A stretch of 64,000 bases of DNA from Bacillota bacterium (GTDB taxonomy: Bacteria; Bacillota; Clostridia; Lachnospirales; Lachnospiraceae): NCBI GenBank assembly GCA_023407575.1, contig JAEYLX010000014.1, forward strand, positions 1 through 64,000, in the 5' to 3' direction. A program made the translations under genes and the position numbers. The first letter of the stretch is position 1. The number at the start of each line of letters is the position of its first letter. A model generated the notes under the pieces. It made no database searches and had not been told where the DNA came from. It saw only the letters and a list, made by a program, of their open reading frames with translations. Positions 35,380 to 45,500 of the stretch are shown here, one piece after another.

Positions 35380-37215
35380 ATGAAAATTAAACGATGGTTT
35401 TATAGACAAAAACTTAATATAAAGTTTACTATTCTCATTGGTATGATTATTTTTATCCCAATCTGTGGTATTTTTACGCTTATATTTCAGAATTTGAAAA
35501 CAAATAATAGTAAGCAAGCCATTAGTAATACAAAATATACCATGACACAGATGTATGGGGTTGTTCAGAAAACCGTAGAATTATGTAATACATCAACACA
35601 GGTATTTCTTAATTATCAAAAACTTAGTGAATTTCTTTTGGAACTTGAGAAAAATGAGACCCTTGAGACACTGGATTTAATGGAGTTTCGTCAATATGAC
35701 ATTGGGATGCTTGAAAATATCGTTAATTCTAATCCATATCTATATCAGATTAGAGTATATGCAGGAACAAATGATTTCCCAGAGATGTTTCCTATTCTTT
35801 TTCAACATAATCGATTGAAGGAATTCACCTGGTACGATAAATTTGAATCTGGTAAATGGCAGTTTGATTATCCAGATGCAATGTCTTATAATTCCGTAAA
35901 TACTTCAGAACATACCATGGGATTAATCACAACACTATCGGATTATGAGTATGAAGACCTTGCTGTAATAGAAGTTGCTGTGCGTATGGAAGAAGTATTC
36001 GATAACATCTTCCAGTCTACCAATGATAATTGGGGTGGCTTTATTCATGAGACTGGAACAATTTATAGTGGTTCCCAGGAAGAATGTATCTGGGAAAAGA
36101 ATAAAGAAGAGTTAGTGAAGCAGATTCTTAAGGATAAGGGCAAAGAAATTGATGGAAAGCATTACTTTGAAACAGAGCAGTATTATGAAACAGAGCTGCT
36201 AGATAAGAAGGTTGTAATAGGTATCCTACCAATGAAAGAGCTGTCTGGGACTTTTGTTCGTATTGTAAGTATGGAAGACAGTATGAAGATTGTTTGGAAA
36301 TACCAGTCACTCTATATGATTGCACTTGTATTTGCATTTGTATGTCTAGTATTTCTGATTAATCTTGTTGTTAAAGCATTGCTTAAGCGGTTCTATGATA
36401 TTTTAAATACCATTACCCGAATTCAGGATGGTGAGTTAAATGTCAGAATTAATCGCTCGGGAAGCGATGAAATGGGACAGCTAGGGCATGAGATTGATCT
36501 TATGCTTGATACCATTGATCGATTAATGCACGAAAACTTAAGTAGAGAATTGTTAATGAAAAACTCTGAAATTAAAGCTTTGCAGAATCAGATTAATGTA
36601 CACTTTATTTATAATGTTTTAGAATCCATAAAAATGATGGCAGAGATTGATGAAAAATATGCCATCTCCGATGCGGTTACCTCTCTAGGTAAATTATTGC
36701 GATACGGTATGAGATTTAGTCCAAAGAACGTTACCGTAGAGCAGGAAATTGAATATATCAGAAATTACTTAGATTTAATTAATTTAAGATTTGACTATCA
36801 GATAATTTTAGCTCTTAATATTCCTTCGGTTTTATATAAACAGGAAATTCCTAAAATGACGTTACAACCGATTGTAGAGAATGCAATTTATCATGGAATT
36901 GAGGAATTAGCCGAGGACTCAAGTATTTATATTAAGGCATTTATAGAGGATGAATATAATTTTATTATTGAAATCACTGATTCTGGACAGGGTATGAATC
37001 AGGAAACAATTGATCAAATCCATAAAAAGATTGCTGGAGAGATTGAGTCAGGCGGTGGAAGTGGTAATGGAATAGGTCTAAAGAATGTGCAGGATAGAAT
37101 TCGGATTTCGTTCGGCTCACAATACGGAATTAGCCTATATTCCAGAGAAAAGTGTTATACCAAAGTAGTTGTTAAGTTACCAATTACGCATAAGGGGGAC
37201 TCGGGCAATGAATAG
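35380..37215 (+). CDS. YesM-type sensor histidine kinase
   Basis: A 611-residue kinase. TM1 lies near residues 15-37, an extracellular domain of about 260 residues follows, TM2 is about 307-330, then HAMP (about 330-385). The His_kinase domain has the phosphoacceptor in NVHFIYNVLESI (H408), in which the common NPHFLYN is varied to NVHFIYN. HATPase motifs are IVENAIYHGIEE and SGQGMN, GNGIGLKNVQDRI. It is 4 bases after the lipoprotein gene and overlaps the regulator gene by 8 bases. YesM/YesN pairs usually activate transport genes for polymer-derived oligosaccharides. Confidence 0.92.
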   Translation: MKIKRWFYRQKLNIKFTILIGMIIFIPICGIFTLIFQNLKTNNSKQAISNTKYTMTQMYGVVQKTVELCNTSTQVFLNYQKLSEFLLELEKNETLETLDLMEFRQYDIGMLENIVNSNPYLYQIRVYAGTNDFPEMFPILFQHNRLKEFTWYDKFESGKWQFDYPDAMSYNSVNTSEHTMGLITTLSDYEYEDLAVIEVAVRMEEVFDNIFQSTNDNWGGFIHETGTIYSGSQEECIWEKNKEELVKQILKDKGKEIDGKHYFETEQYYETELLDKKVVIGILPMKELSGTFVRIVSMEDSMKIVWKYQSLYMIALVFAFVCLVFLINLVVKALLKRFYDILNTITRIQDGELNVRINRSGSDEMGQLGHEIDLMLDTIDRLMHENLSRELLMKNSEIKALQNQINVHFIYNVLESIKMMAEIDEKYAISDAVTSLGKLLRYGMRFSPKNVTVEQEIEYIRNYLDLINLRFDYQIILALNIPSVLYKQEIPKMTLQPIVENAIYHGIEELAEDSSIYIKAFIEDEYNFIIEITDSGQGMNQETIDQIHKKIAGEIESGGGSGNGIGLKNVQDRIRISFGSQYGISLYSREKCYTKVVVKLPITHKGDSGNE

Positions 37216-38680
37216 GGTATTAATTGTAGAAGATGAAAAAATGATACGTAAGGGTATCGTAGTAATGTTAAATAGAGCTCCAGTTCCAATTGATGAGATT
37301 ATTGAATGCAGAAATGGGGAAGAAGCTCTAGAAGTACTTAGAACCACAAAAATAGACATGATGATTACAGATATCCGTATGCCTAAAATGGATGGAATAA
37401 CATTAGTAAAGCAAATGCAGGATTTACCCAACAAACCAGCCGTTTTGGTAGTAAGTGGATATGATGATTTTAATTATGCGGTAGAAGCACTTCGAAGTGG
37501 TGTAAAAGATTATCTGCTAAAGCCAATTGAAAGGGAAAAATTCTATAAAGTAATTGCGCATGTACAGGAAGAGCTTGAAAATAAAGAAGAAGAAACTGTA
37601 ATAACGAAAAAAATCGGAAGCCAGCAATTAAAATATCTCTTGTTGAACAAGACAATTGCTAGCGAAGAAATCGCAGCTATTGATAAGCAGTTTTCCAGTA
37701 TGTTTCCCGAAAATACGTACCTTATTTGTTGTATTAATAGTAGAGATCGTCATTTTAAAGAGGATGAATCCTTAATCGTACTTAAGGATGTAGAAGGTCA
37801 GAACTTATTAATTCTGGATAGTGAACAGCTGAAAATGCGTATGACAGATGAATTGAAGGAATGCAGTATGGGAATTAGCAAGCTTCATACTGGAATTGGA
37901 GAGTTAAAGGAAGGCTTCCTGGAAGCACTTCTTGCAAGAAGAGAAGCCTTTGTCAAGTGTCTACCCTTTTACCACTATGAGGAATCTTCCTTTGATTATG
38001 AAACAATACCAGAGGATTTCCCGGAGCAATTTATTCAACTATTTGGAACACAAAAAGTAGAAGACGGAATAAAGAAGTTTAACAGCATTCGTGTCAAAGC
38101 TAAAATGAATAAAATATCTGCGGAGACCTTGCTAGAGGTTACCAGAAGAATTCTTGACCAGTTAATCACCACCTATGAGCGTATGATTGAATTTGATATG
38201 GAAGCCTTTCAGGAATTACGAGAACCACTTGATTTTACCAATGCAGATACTTATTATGACTATCTGGAGAGCTGGATACGCAAAATGCAGCAGCTGATTA
38301 TGGAAGAGTTCGATGATTATAAGAATAAGGAAAAGATAAATCAAGCTATTATTTATATTAAAGAGAACTTTAAGAGTGATCTGAATATGGCTGTCGTCAG
38401 TAATTGTATTTCCATGAATTATTCTTTGTTCTCCTTGAATTTTAAGCAATATACAGGAATGAATTTTGTTAATTATCTAAAGAAAATCAGAGTAGACGAA
38501 GCCAAGAGACTGCTGGAAGAAACAGATGAGAAAATTATTGATATCAGCCAGATGGTGGGCTATGAGAATGATAAGCATTTTATGAAGATATTCAAAAGCG
38601 TATGTGGTGTTTCACCAAGTGAATATAGAAAAAATAGTTGGTATCAGAAAAAAGATAAGAAGGAAGTTAAGGATAAGTAA
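37208..38680 (+). CDS. YesN-type response regulator (receiver plus AraC HTH)
   Basis: A 490-residue regulator. The receiver is residues 1-120 with VEDE, phosphoacceptor D55 (ITDIRMPKMDG) and Lys in YLLKPIE. A long central linker (about 120-380) is followed by an AraC-type HTH (NYSLFSLNFKQYTGMNFV; ISQMVGYENDKHFMKIF). The ATG at 37208 lies inside the end of the kinase gene with AAGGGGG 9 bases upstream; an in-frame ATG at 37169 would be an artefact. It should control the transport and phosphorylase genes upstream, perhaps with the operator at 20.77 kb. Confidence 0.92.
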   Translation: MNRVLIVEDEKMIRKGIVVMLNRAPVPIDEIIECRNGEEALEVLRTTKIDMMITDIRMPKMDGITLVKQMQDLPNKPAVLVVSGYDDFNYAVEALRSGVKDYLLKPIEREKFYKVIAHVQEELENKEEETVITKKIGSQQLKYLLLNKTIASEEIAAIDKQFSSMFPENTYLICCINSRDRHFKEDESLIVLKDVEGQNLLILDSEQLKMRMTDELKECSMGISKLHTGIGELKEGFLEALLARREAFVKCLPFYHYEESSFDYETIPEDFPEQFIQLFGTQKVEDGIKKFNSIRVKAKMNKISAETLLEVTRRILDQLITTYERMIEFDMEAFQELREPLDFTNADTYYDYLESWIRKMQQLIMEEFDDYKNKEKINQAIIYIKENFKSDLNMAVVSNCISMNYSLFSLNFKQYTGMNFVNYLKKIRVDEAKRLLEETDEKIIDISQMVGYENDKHFMKIFKSVCGVSPSEYRKNSWYQKKDKKEVKDK

Positions 38681-39087
38681 TGAAACCGGAATATATTGAA
38701 GTATCCTCCTATGAGGAAGTGGGTTATAAACCAGTGATTGATTATATGGAATGGAGAGTAGCCATTCTAAATTACATTGATGAGCTGGAAGTACAAAATA
38801 TTGATAATATGCAAAAGCATAACGAAACCGATGAAGTATTTGTACTCTTAAAGGGTAACTGCAAGTTATTCACGGGAGGTAATGGTGATAGCATAGGTGA
38901 AATTGATGCTATTCAGATGGAACCATTAAAGCTTTATAATGTAAAAAGAGGAGTTTGGCATACACACACTCTGGATTTCGAGGGGAGCGTCCTGATTGTG
39001 GAGAACAGAAACACTTGTGATGATAATTCGCCGAAAATGACATTAACGCCAGAACAAACAGAAAAATTATATCACGTAATAAGATAA
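38680..39087 (+). CDS. Cupin-domain protein
   Basis: A 135-residue single-domain cupin. Motif 1 is KHNETDEVFVLLKG and motif 2 is KRGVWHTHTLDF; both have His and Glu positions suitable for a metal. Its ATG overlaps the stop of the YesN gene (TAATG), so it is translationally coupled and is the last gene of the locus before a terminator. It may be a sugar isomerase/epimerase-like or a binding protein; no substrate is suggested by sequence alone. Confidence 0.8.
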   Translation: MKPEYIEVSSYEEVGYKPVIDYMEWRVAILNYIDELEVQNIDNMQKHNETDEVFVLLKGNCKLFTGGNGDSIGEIDAIQMEPLKLYNVKRGVWHTHTLDFEGSVLIVENRNTCDDNSPKMTLTPEQTEKLYHVIR

Positions 39088-39217
39088 GCAGGATAAGGTA
39101 ATAAACGTGGGGAAATGTTTAAGCCGAAACAGTTGAATAAACTAAAAATGAGATGGAATATAATGAGGGAATATAAATAGAGATAAGTAGTTGAGTTAAA
39201 TAATAAGGGGATAGAGG

Positions 39218-39258
39218 CACCATGTTAACTAGATGGATAGTTGATGTGGTGTTTTTTT
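39218..39258 (+). terminator. Rho-independent terminator at the end of the beta-glucan locus
   Basis: CACCA with TGGTG and inner AACTA with TAGTT make a hairpin followed by seven T. It lies in the 445-base gap 39088-39532, which otherwise holds only a promoter candidate near its end. Confidence 0.75.
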
Positions 39259-39437
39259 GTGTTTATTAGGTGTCTTGAAGATAATAAAAGTTATTGAAAA
39301 GCTATCAATTTATAAAAAGATTTATATTTAGATTAGGAATATTATTATAGAAAATCATTCTAGCTTATAGGTCTATTTAATGTTCATTATGTAAACTAAT
39401 AATTATTTGAATAAATCAACTTTTATGTCAAAAATTG

Positions 39438-39466
39438 TTGTATATAGTCTAAATATACTATATAAT
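39438..39466 (+). promoter_or_regulatory. Promoter candidate for the 2189-aa subtilase gene
   Basis: TTGTAT (39438-39443) and TATAAT (39461-39466) are spaced by 17 bases; an overlapping TATACT at 39455 gives an alternative -10. It is 67 bases upstream of the start codon. Confidence 0.5.
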
Positions 39467-39532
39467 GGAAATATCGTGTAATTATCTTTATGCATGAAAA
39501 ATTAAATAGGATGGAAGGAATCATTATTAAAA

Positions 39533-42500
39533 ATGGGGAAAAAAAGAGCAGCAAATTTTAAAAAAATGATTCGTTATTTGGTAACTGTAATTATGCTAAT
39601 TTCATTTACCATGACAACAATCACAGTTGACGTTAGTGCAGAAGTTGGGCATAATCATCAGCAAGACGTAACCGATCAACACAATTACTCTACAGCTGAA
39701 TTAGGAGGAGATCATTCTAATCATGGTCACGAATTAATTGACCCTGAACTTCTGGAATTTACCTTTCAGGAATATGCTGACCATAACATTTCTAATTTAC
39801 AATACCGTGTGGCAGTGCTAGGGTTAAGCCAGTTTGGAAATGCATTTATTCATGAAAAAGTAGAGCAACAAGATCCACAAGTAAGTGGGTTATCGCTGTC
39901 TAATAAACCAGGAGATATTGAAACATCTTCTTATGGCAGGTTAATTACACAAAATTGGAATCCAACTTATGCAAAAGTCAATCATTTGCAAAGCAAGGGA
40001 CGAGTTGGATTAGCAATAAAGATTGCTATATTTGATTCAGGCATTGATTTAAATAATAAAGATATAAAAGTTTCCGGTGGAGTATCTTTTATCGAAGGTA
40101 TTAATAGCTATGGCGATGACAATGGTCATGGAACAGCTATGGCTGGAATTTTAACCACTAATATGCAGAAAAATAACTTTAGTGGAACAGCACCAGAGAT
40201 AGAACTGTATTCAGTTAAAGTACTAAATAAAGATGGTATCGGAAACTACAGTAATGTAATTAAAGGAATTGATTGGGCAATAGATAATCAAATAAATATT
40301 ATTACCTTAAGCTTAGGTGGATATGAATATTCACAAGTGTTAAGGGATGCGATTGACAAAGCAATTGCAAACAATATTTTAGTAATTGCAGCTGCAGGTA
40401 ACGATGGCGCAGATAACATAATGTATCCAGCTGCTTACCCAGAAGTTATCAGTGTAGGTGCACTTAATTCTAATATGCAGATTGCTGACTTTTCTAACTA
40501 TGGCGAAGGAATTGATCTTTTAGCACCTGGAGAAGGTATTTCTAGCGTTGGGTTAAACGGTAAACTTCTGCAGCTAGATGGTACATCATGCGCAGTGCAG
40601 CAGGTTGCAAGAGTAGCTGCATTGTTTTGGAGTTCTAATACAGACTTAACCAACAAAGATGTAGCGTCCATATTAGTTAATAATAGTAACACTATAAAAG
40701 ATAAGAATAATAAAGATTATAAATTGTTGGATTCAGAGGCATCCTATCTTAACTTGGAAGAAGGGGATTACTCTGAAATTCAATCAGAAATAAAAGTTAT
40801 TAATTATGATAACAAAGAGAACATAGAAGATGCAGGGATAAATGGAGTTGTATATGCGCAAGCCTGTGCACATATTGAGGTAGTAGTAAGAGATGTTGCT
40901 GCGACTTGTACAGCAGCAGGAGCATATGTGACAAGATGTAGTCGATGTGGTGTATCACCAATAACTAATATAACAAGACCCAAATTAGGTCACCTTGAAG
41001 TTGTAGTGAATGATACAAAGGCAACCTGTACAACAGCAGGAGCGTATGTTACAAGATGCAGTCGTTGTGGGGCATCACCAGTAACCAATACTACAAGACC
41101 TAAATTAGGGCACCTTGAAGTTGTAGTAGCAGACACTGCTGCAACCTGCACAGCAAATGGAGCATATGTAACAAGATGTAGTCGTTGTGGGGCGTCCCCA
41201 GTAACCAATACTACAAGACCTAAATTAGGGCACATAGAAAAAGTTATAACAGATACAGCTGCAACATGCACAGAAGATGGCCGATATTTAGTAAAATGTT
41301 CAAGAGCAATATGTGGTGGGACAGTTCTTGAGGATATTACAAGGTCTAAATTGGGACATGATGAAGTTGTTTACCAAACATTGCCTGCAAATTGTACACA
41401 AGATGGAACAAGTATAACAAGATGTATAAGATGTGAGGCAGTGCCTGTTTCAAGAATTCCGATACCAAAACTGGGACATATTACTGCTACAGATACTGTT
41501 GCTGCAACATGTACAAATAGCAAAAAAGATGTTTTATATTGCAAAAGATGTCGAGATGTACTCCAAGTAACTAATATTGGGTTACCACTAGGTCACAACT
41601 ATATCCAAAATACCATACACTTAGATGATGCTCATTTTGATTATAAGGAATGTTCTAGATGTTATGATATAATCGATGGAAAATATGTATCTTATGATTT
41701 TATAACAATTGTTTGGTCACATACCTCTTCTGGGCATCTCATAGAGGCAAAATGTGGATATCCAGGATGTAATGAGATATTGGCTTCTTCTTATTATAGT
41801 TCCTCATACTCATCAACTGGTACACATACGGCAAGTGGACATAAAATCAGTAGTAGATGTAGTTACTGTGGTACAGAACAAAGTTATTACTATAAGAGTG
41901 TATCTACCTGTCTTTCTTGTACAACAGCACCTTCGGTTAGCTTTACCAACCTAAATGGTAATACGTTATTAAAGAAAGAAGATACAAACTTCCTTCCTCA
42001 AATAAAAGTAAGCGATGAGGAAAGTGATAATATAACGTGTTATTACTATATAGATACCAGTACTTCAGCAGCTGGAACTCTTTCCGTGAAGAGTACAAAA
42101 GCTGGTACAATTACCTCTTTTACAACTCCAATTAATGTTGCTAATTTAAGTGAAGGTAGTCATACGATTAAAGTGACGGCAAAGGATCCGATTGCAACTT
42201 CACTAGGAACAGTTACAACTACATTCCTCGTAGATAAGACAACACCGATCATTCAATCAGTTAACGTGGGTGCAACAAGTACTAGTGTCAAATTAATCGT
42301 ATCAGCAGTAGATACAATCTCTGGCTTAGCAGAGGAAGCATATCGATTTACCATAAATGGAGTACTGAGTGACTGGCTAACAACAAGTTCCAGTAACTTT
42401 ACAGAACTTCAGCCGAATAATACCTATAGCTATAGTATTGAAGTAAGAGATAAGGTGGGGTATATAACCACTAATTCGGGTACATTTATCACACAAGCTG

Positions 42501-45500
42501 ATATACCAGTAGTTACAGCAACAGCACTTTCAGAGAATAAAGCTGAAGTAGTTATAAAGGATTCTAATCCTACTTCTACCCAGTATAAACTTCAAATGGG
42601 AGATGAATATGTTGATAACTCTGGAAATCTTACAAGTACCGAAAGCTGGATTACTTTACCCGAGGGTACCGTTACAGAAGAGAAATCTGTTGTGATTTCT
42701 GGGTTATTGCCAGATCAAATGTACACTGTAAAAGTATCAGTAAAAAATAGCGCAACTGGATCAATTGTAACTAGTAACATTGTATCTATATTAGCAGCAC
42801 CTGAAGTGCCCTCTAATTTTACTACTACAGAAAATACCCATGAAAACATCAAGTTATCCTGGAAGAGTGAAACAGTAGGTGCAAAGTTTGAAATTCATCG
42901 AGAACGGTTAACAGTAGATGGCACGGTATTCGAATCGAAGGATTTTGTTGAAACTACCTTGTTAACCTGTGAAGATAATGATGTAAGTGCAAATCAGTAT
43001 TATCGATATAAAATTAGAGCAATAAACTCTGCTGGACTATATAGTAGTTGGTCGGAAACAATTGAAGTTAAGACACTTCCACTTCCTGCTGGTCAAGTGA
43101 AAGCTGTTTCAGCTACTTCGGAAGGAACTCTTTTAACGATCAATTGGAACTCAATCGAAGGAGCAGTTGGATATAAGATAATTGTTCATACGGATGGAGA
43201 AACAAAAGTAATTACCTCTATGACTAATAGTGCAACGATTGAGATTGAGAAATACAATGCTCAATGCGATATTACCGTGCAGGCATTTAATGTAACTGTC
43301 GGAGGAGATCCAGCGGATAGTACCAAATGGAGAAATGGCGGAGAGTTAAGCGAACAATTCATATGTTATACACAAGCAAATCAACCTACCTTAAATAATA
43401 TTGAAGGTAATTTTATTACTCCAAATTCTGTAAAAATTGAGTGGCAAACAGTAAATAATCCTGCTTCCGTAGAGTATAAGCTGGGTATATTTAAAGAGGG
43501 AATATTAATAAAAGAGGTACCCTACCTTGCGATAGAACGAGCTACTTATGAGACCACAATTAATGGGCTAGAATCGGAAACCGCCTACGGATTTAAATTA
43601 AAAGCAATTAATAGTGCAGGTATAGAAACAGCATGGTCCAATGAAGTTAGTATTGTTACATTAGTTGAATATCCTGATATCCCTGGTAGGCTTCGAGCTA
43701 CTGCCAAAGCAGATAAAATAATACTTGCATGGGATAACGCAGATAAGGCACAGAGTTATCAGTTAGAGAGAGACGGTGAAGTAATTGCGACCGATATTAT
43801 TGGTAATTCCTATATTGATGAAGGGCTAACACCAGAGACAGAGTATAACTATCGAGTAAAAGCAATGAACACAACTGGAAGTAGTGGTTGGGGACAACCA
43901 TTGATTAAAAAAACCTTAGGCGAACTTTTATTAGCACCAGTATTTTCGTCAATTACTGCTAGTGAAACAAGTGCTGCGATTGAATGGACGGCAGTGGAAG
44001 GAGCTAATGGCTACGATTTAGAAGCGGATGGTCTTATTTATAACGTTGGTCTTGATACTAGTTTTGTACATAATAGTTTGACACCAGGAAGTTATCATAC
44101 TTACCGTATTAGAACTAGAAATAATTATGGTAAGGGTGATTGGAGCACTCTCGTAACAGAACAGTTACCAGAAATTGTTCCAACAATCCCTGGCATTCCT
44201 GGTGGTCTAGTACTTACTACATCAGAAAATGAAATAAAGATAGAGTGGTCCATGATTAGTGGAGCAGATACTTACGATGTTGAAGTGGATGGTTCTGTAA
44301 TCACAAATATTATTGGAAATAAATATTTATATGTAGTACCTGGTGAAAATCTATCGGGTACAGAACATAGTGTACGTGTTAGAGCAGCCAATAAAGGTGG
44401 TCTTAGTGATTGGTCGGAGAGCGCCATAGCTATCTTAACGGCACCAGGAGAGGGAACAATTATATTAGATCCAGTTCCATCCATTCCAAATGTTGTGTGT
44501 ACAGCGATGGGACCCGGGATAATTAGAATTGAATGGGATTTAATTGAAGGTGCTACCGTGTATCAGCTGGAAGCAGATAATGTAGTAATTTATACGGGTT
44601 CTGATTCAAGCTATACTCATTTTGGACTGGAAGAAAATAGCCAACATAGCTACCGTGTATCAGCCGGTAACTTAAGTGGATATAGTGAATTTAGTAATCC
44701 AATTAGTGCAATAACGGGTAATTCAAAGACTACAACACCGGATAACATTACCTATTATCGTGAAAGTGACTCTCTGATCTCTGTTACATGGAATGAGGTA
44801 AATTTAGTGGATGGCTATCAAATTGAAGTGAATGGTACAGTATTGGAGGGATTAATTACTGATACAAAAACATCCATTTCAATCGAACCAGGTAAGCAAT
44901 ATGATATACGTATTGCTGCTGTTATATTAAAAGAAGGAGAAACTTTCCTTGATTGGTCAGAGGAAATTACCTTTAGAACTCCTGACAAGCTACCTAAAGT
45001 GCCTGAAATGAATGAATTAGAGGTTAGTTCTAATACTATACAAGTTTCCTTTGCAGAGATAAGTGGAGCAACTGGATATGAGCTAGAGGTGGATGGTCAA
45101 ATCATTTACATACATAATAATGTATCCTATACAATTACAAACCTAGAAGGTTCCAGTTCGCATACAATAAGAGTTAGAGCCTACAACGAGGCAGGAACAA
45201 GTGATTGGTGCGAAGCAGTTACTGTAACTACTGATGAGGGTATTCCAGGAGTACCAATCAATATTACAGGAAAAGCATTATCAGAATTCAATTCTGACAA
45301 TGGATCTGCTATTTTATTAAGCTGGAAAGGCCAGGATGGAGCAAATACCTTTGAAGTGGAAGATCAGGATGGTAATAAATATCAAACTGAAACTGAGAGC
45401 ATCCGTATCGAGGGATTACAACCAGGTAAAACTTATACCTTTCGTGTGAGAGCTTTAACAGAAGCGGGAGAAGGTGCCTGGAGTAGTAAAATCAGTTTAA

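Noticed and set aside
40990..41271. 93-aa minus-strand ORF in the subtilase repeats
   Set aside because: It mirrors the 120-base coding repeats and has no independent support.
40871..41590. Regular repeats suggesting a CRISPR-like array
   Set aside because: The 120-base units are coding, stay in frame inside the subtilase gene and have no spacer/repeat distinction.
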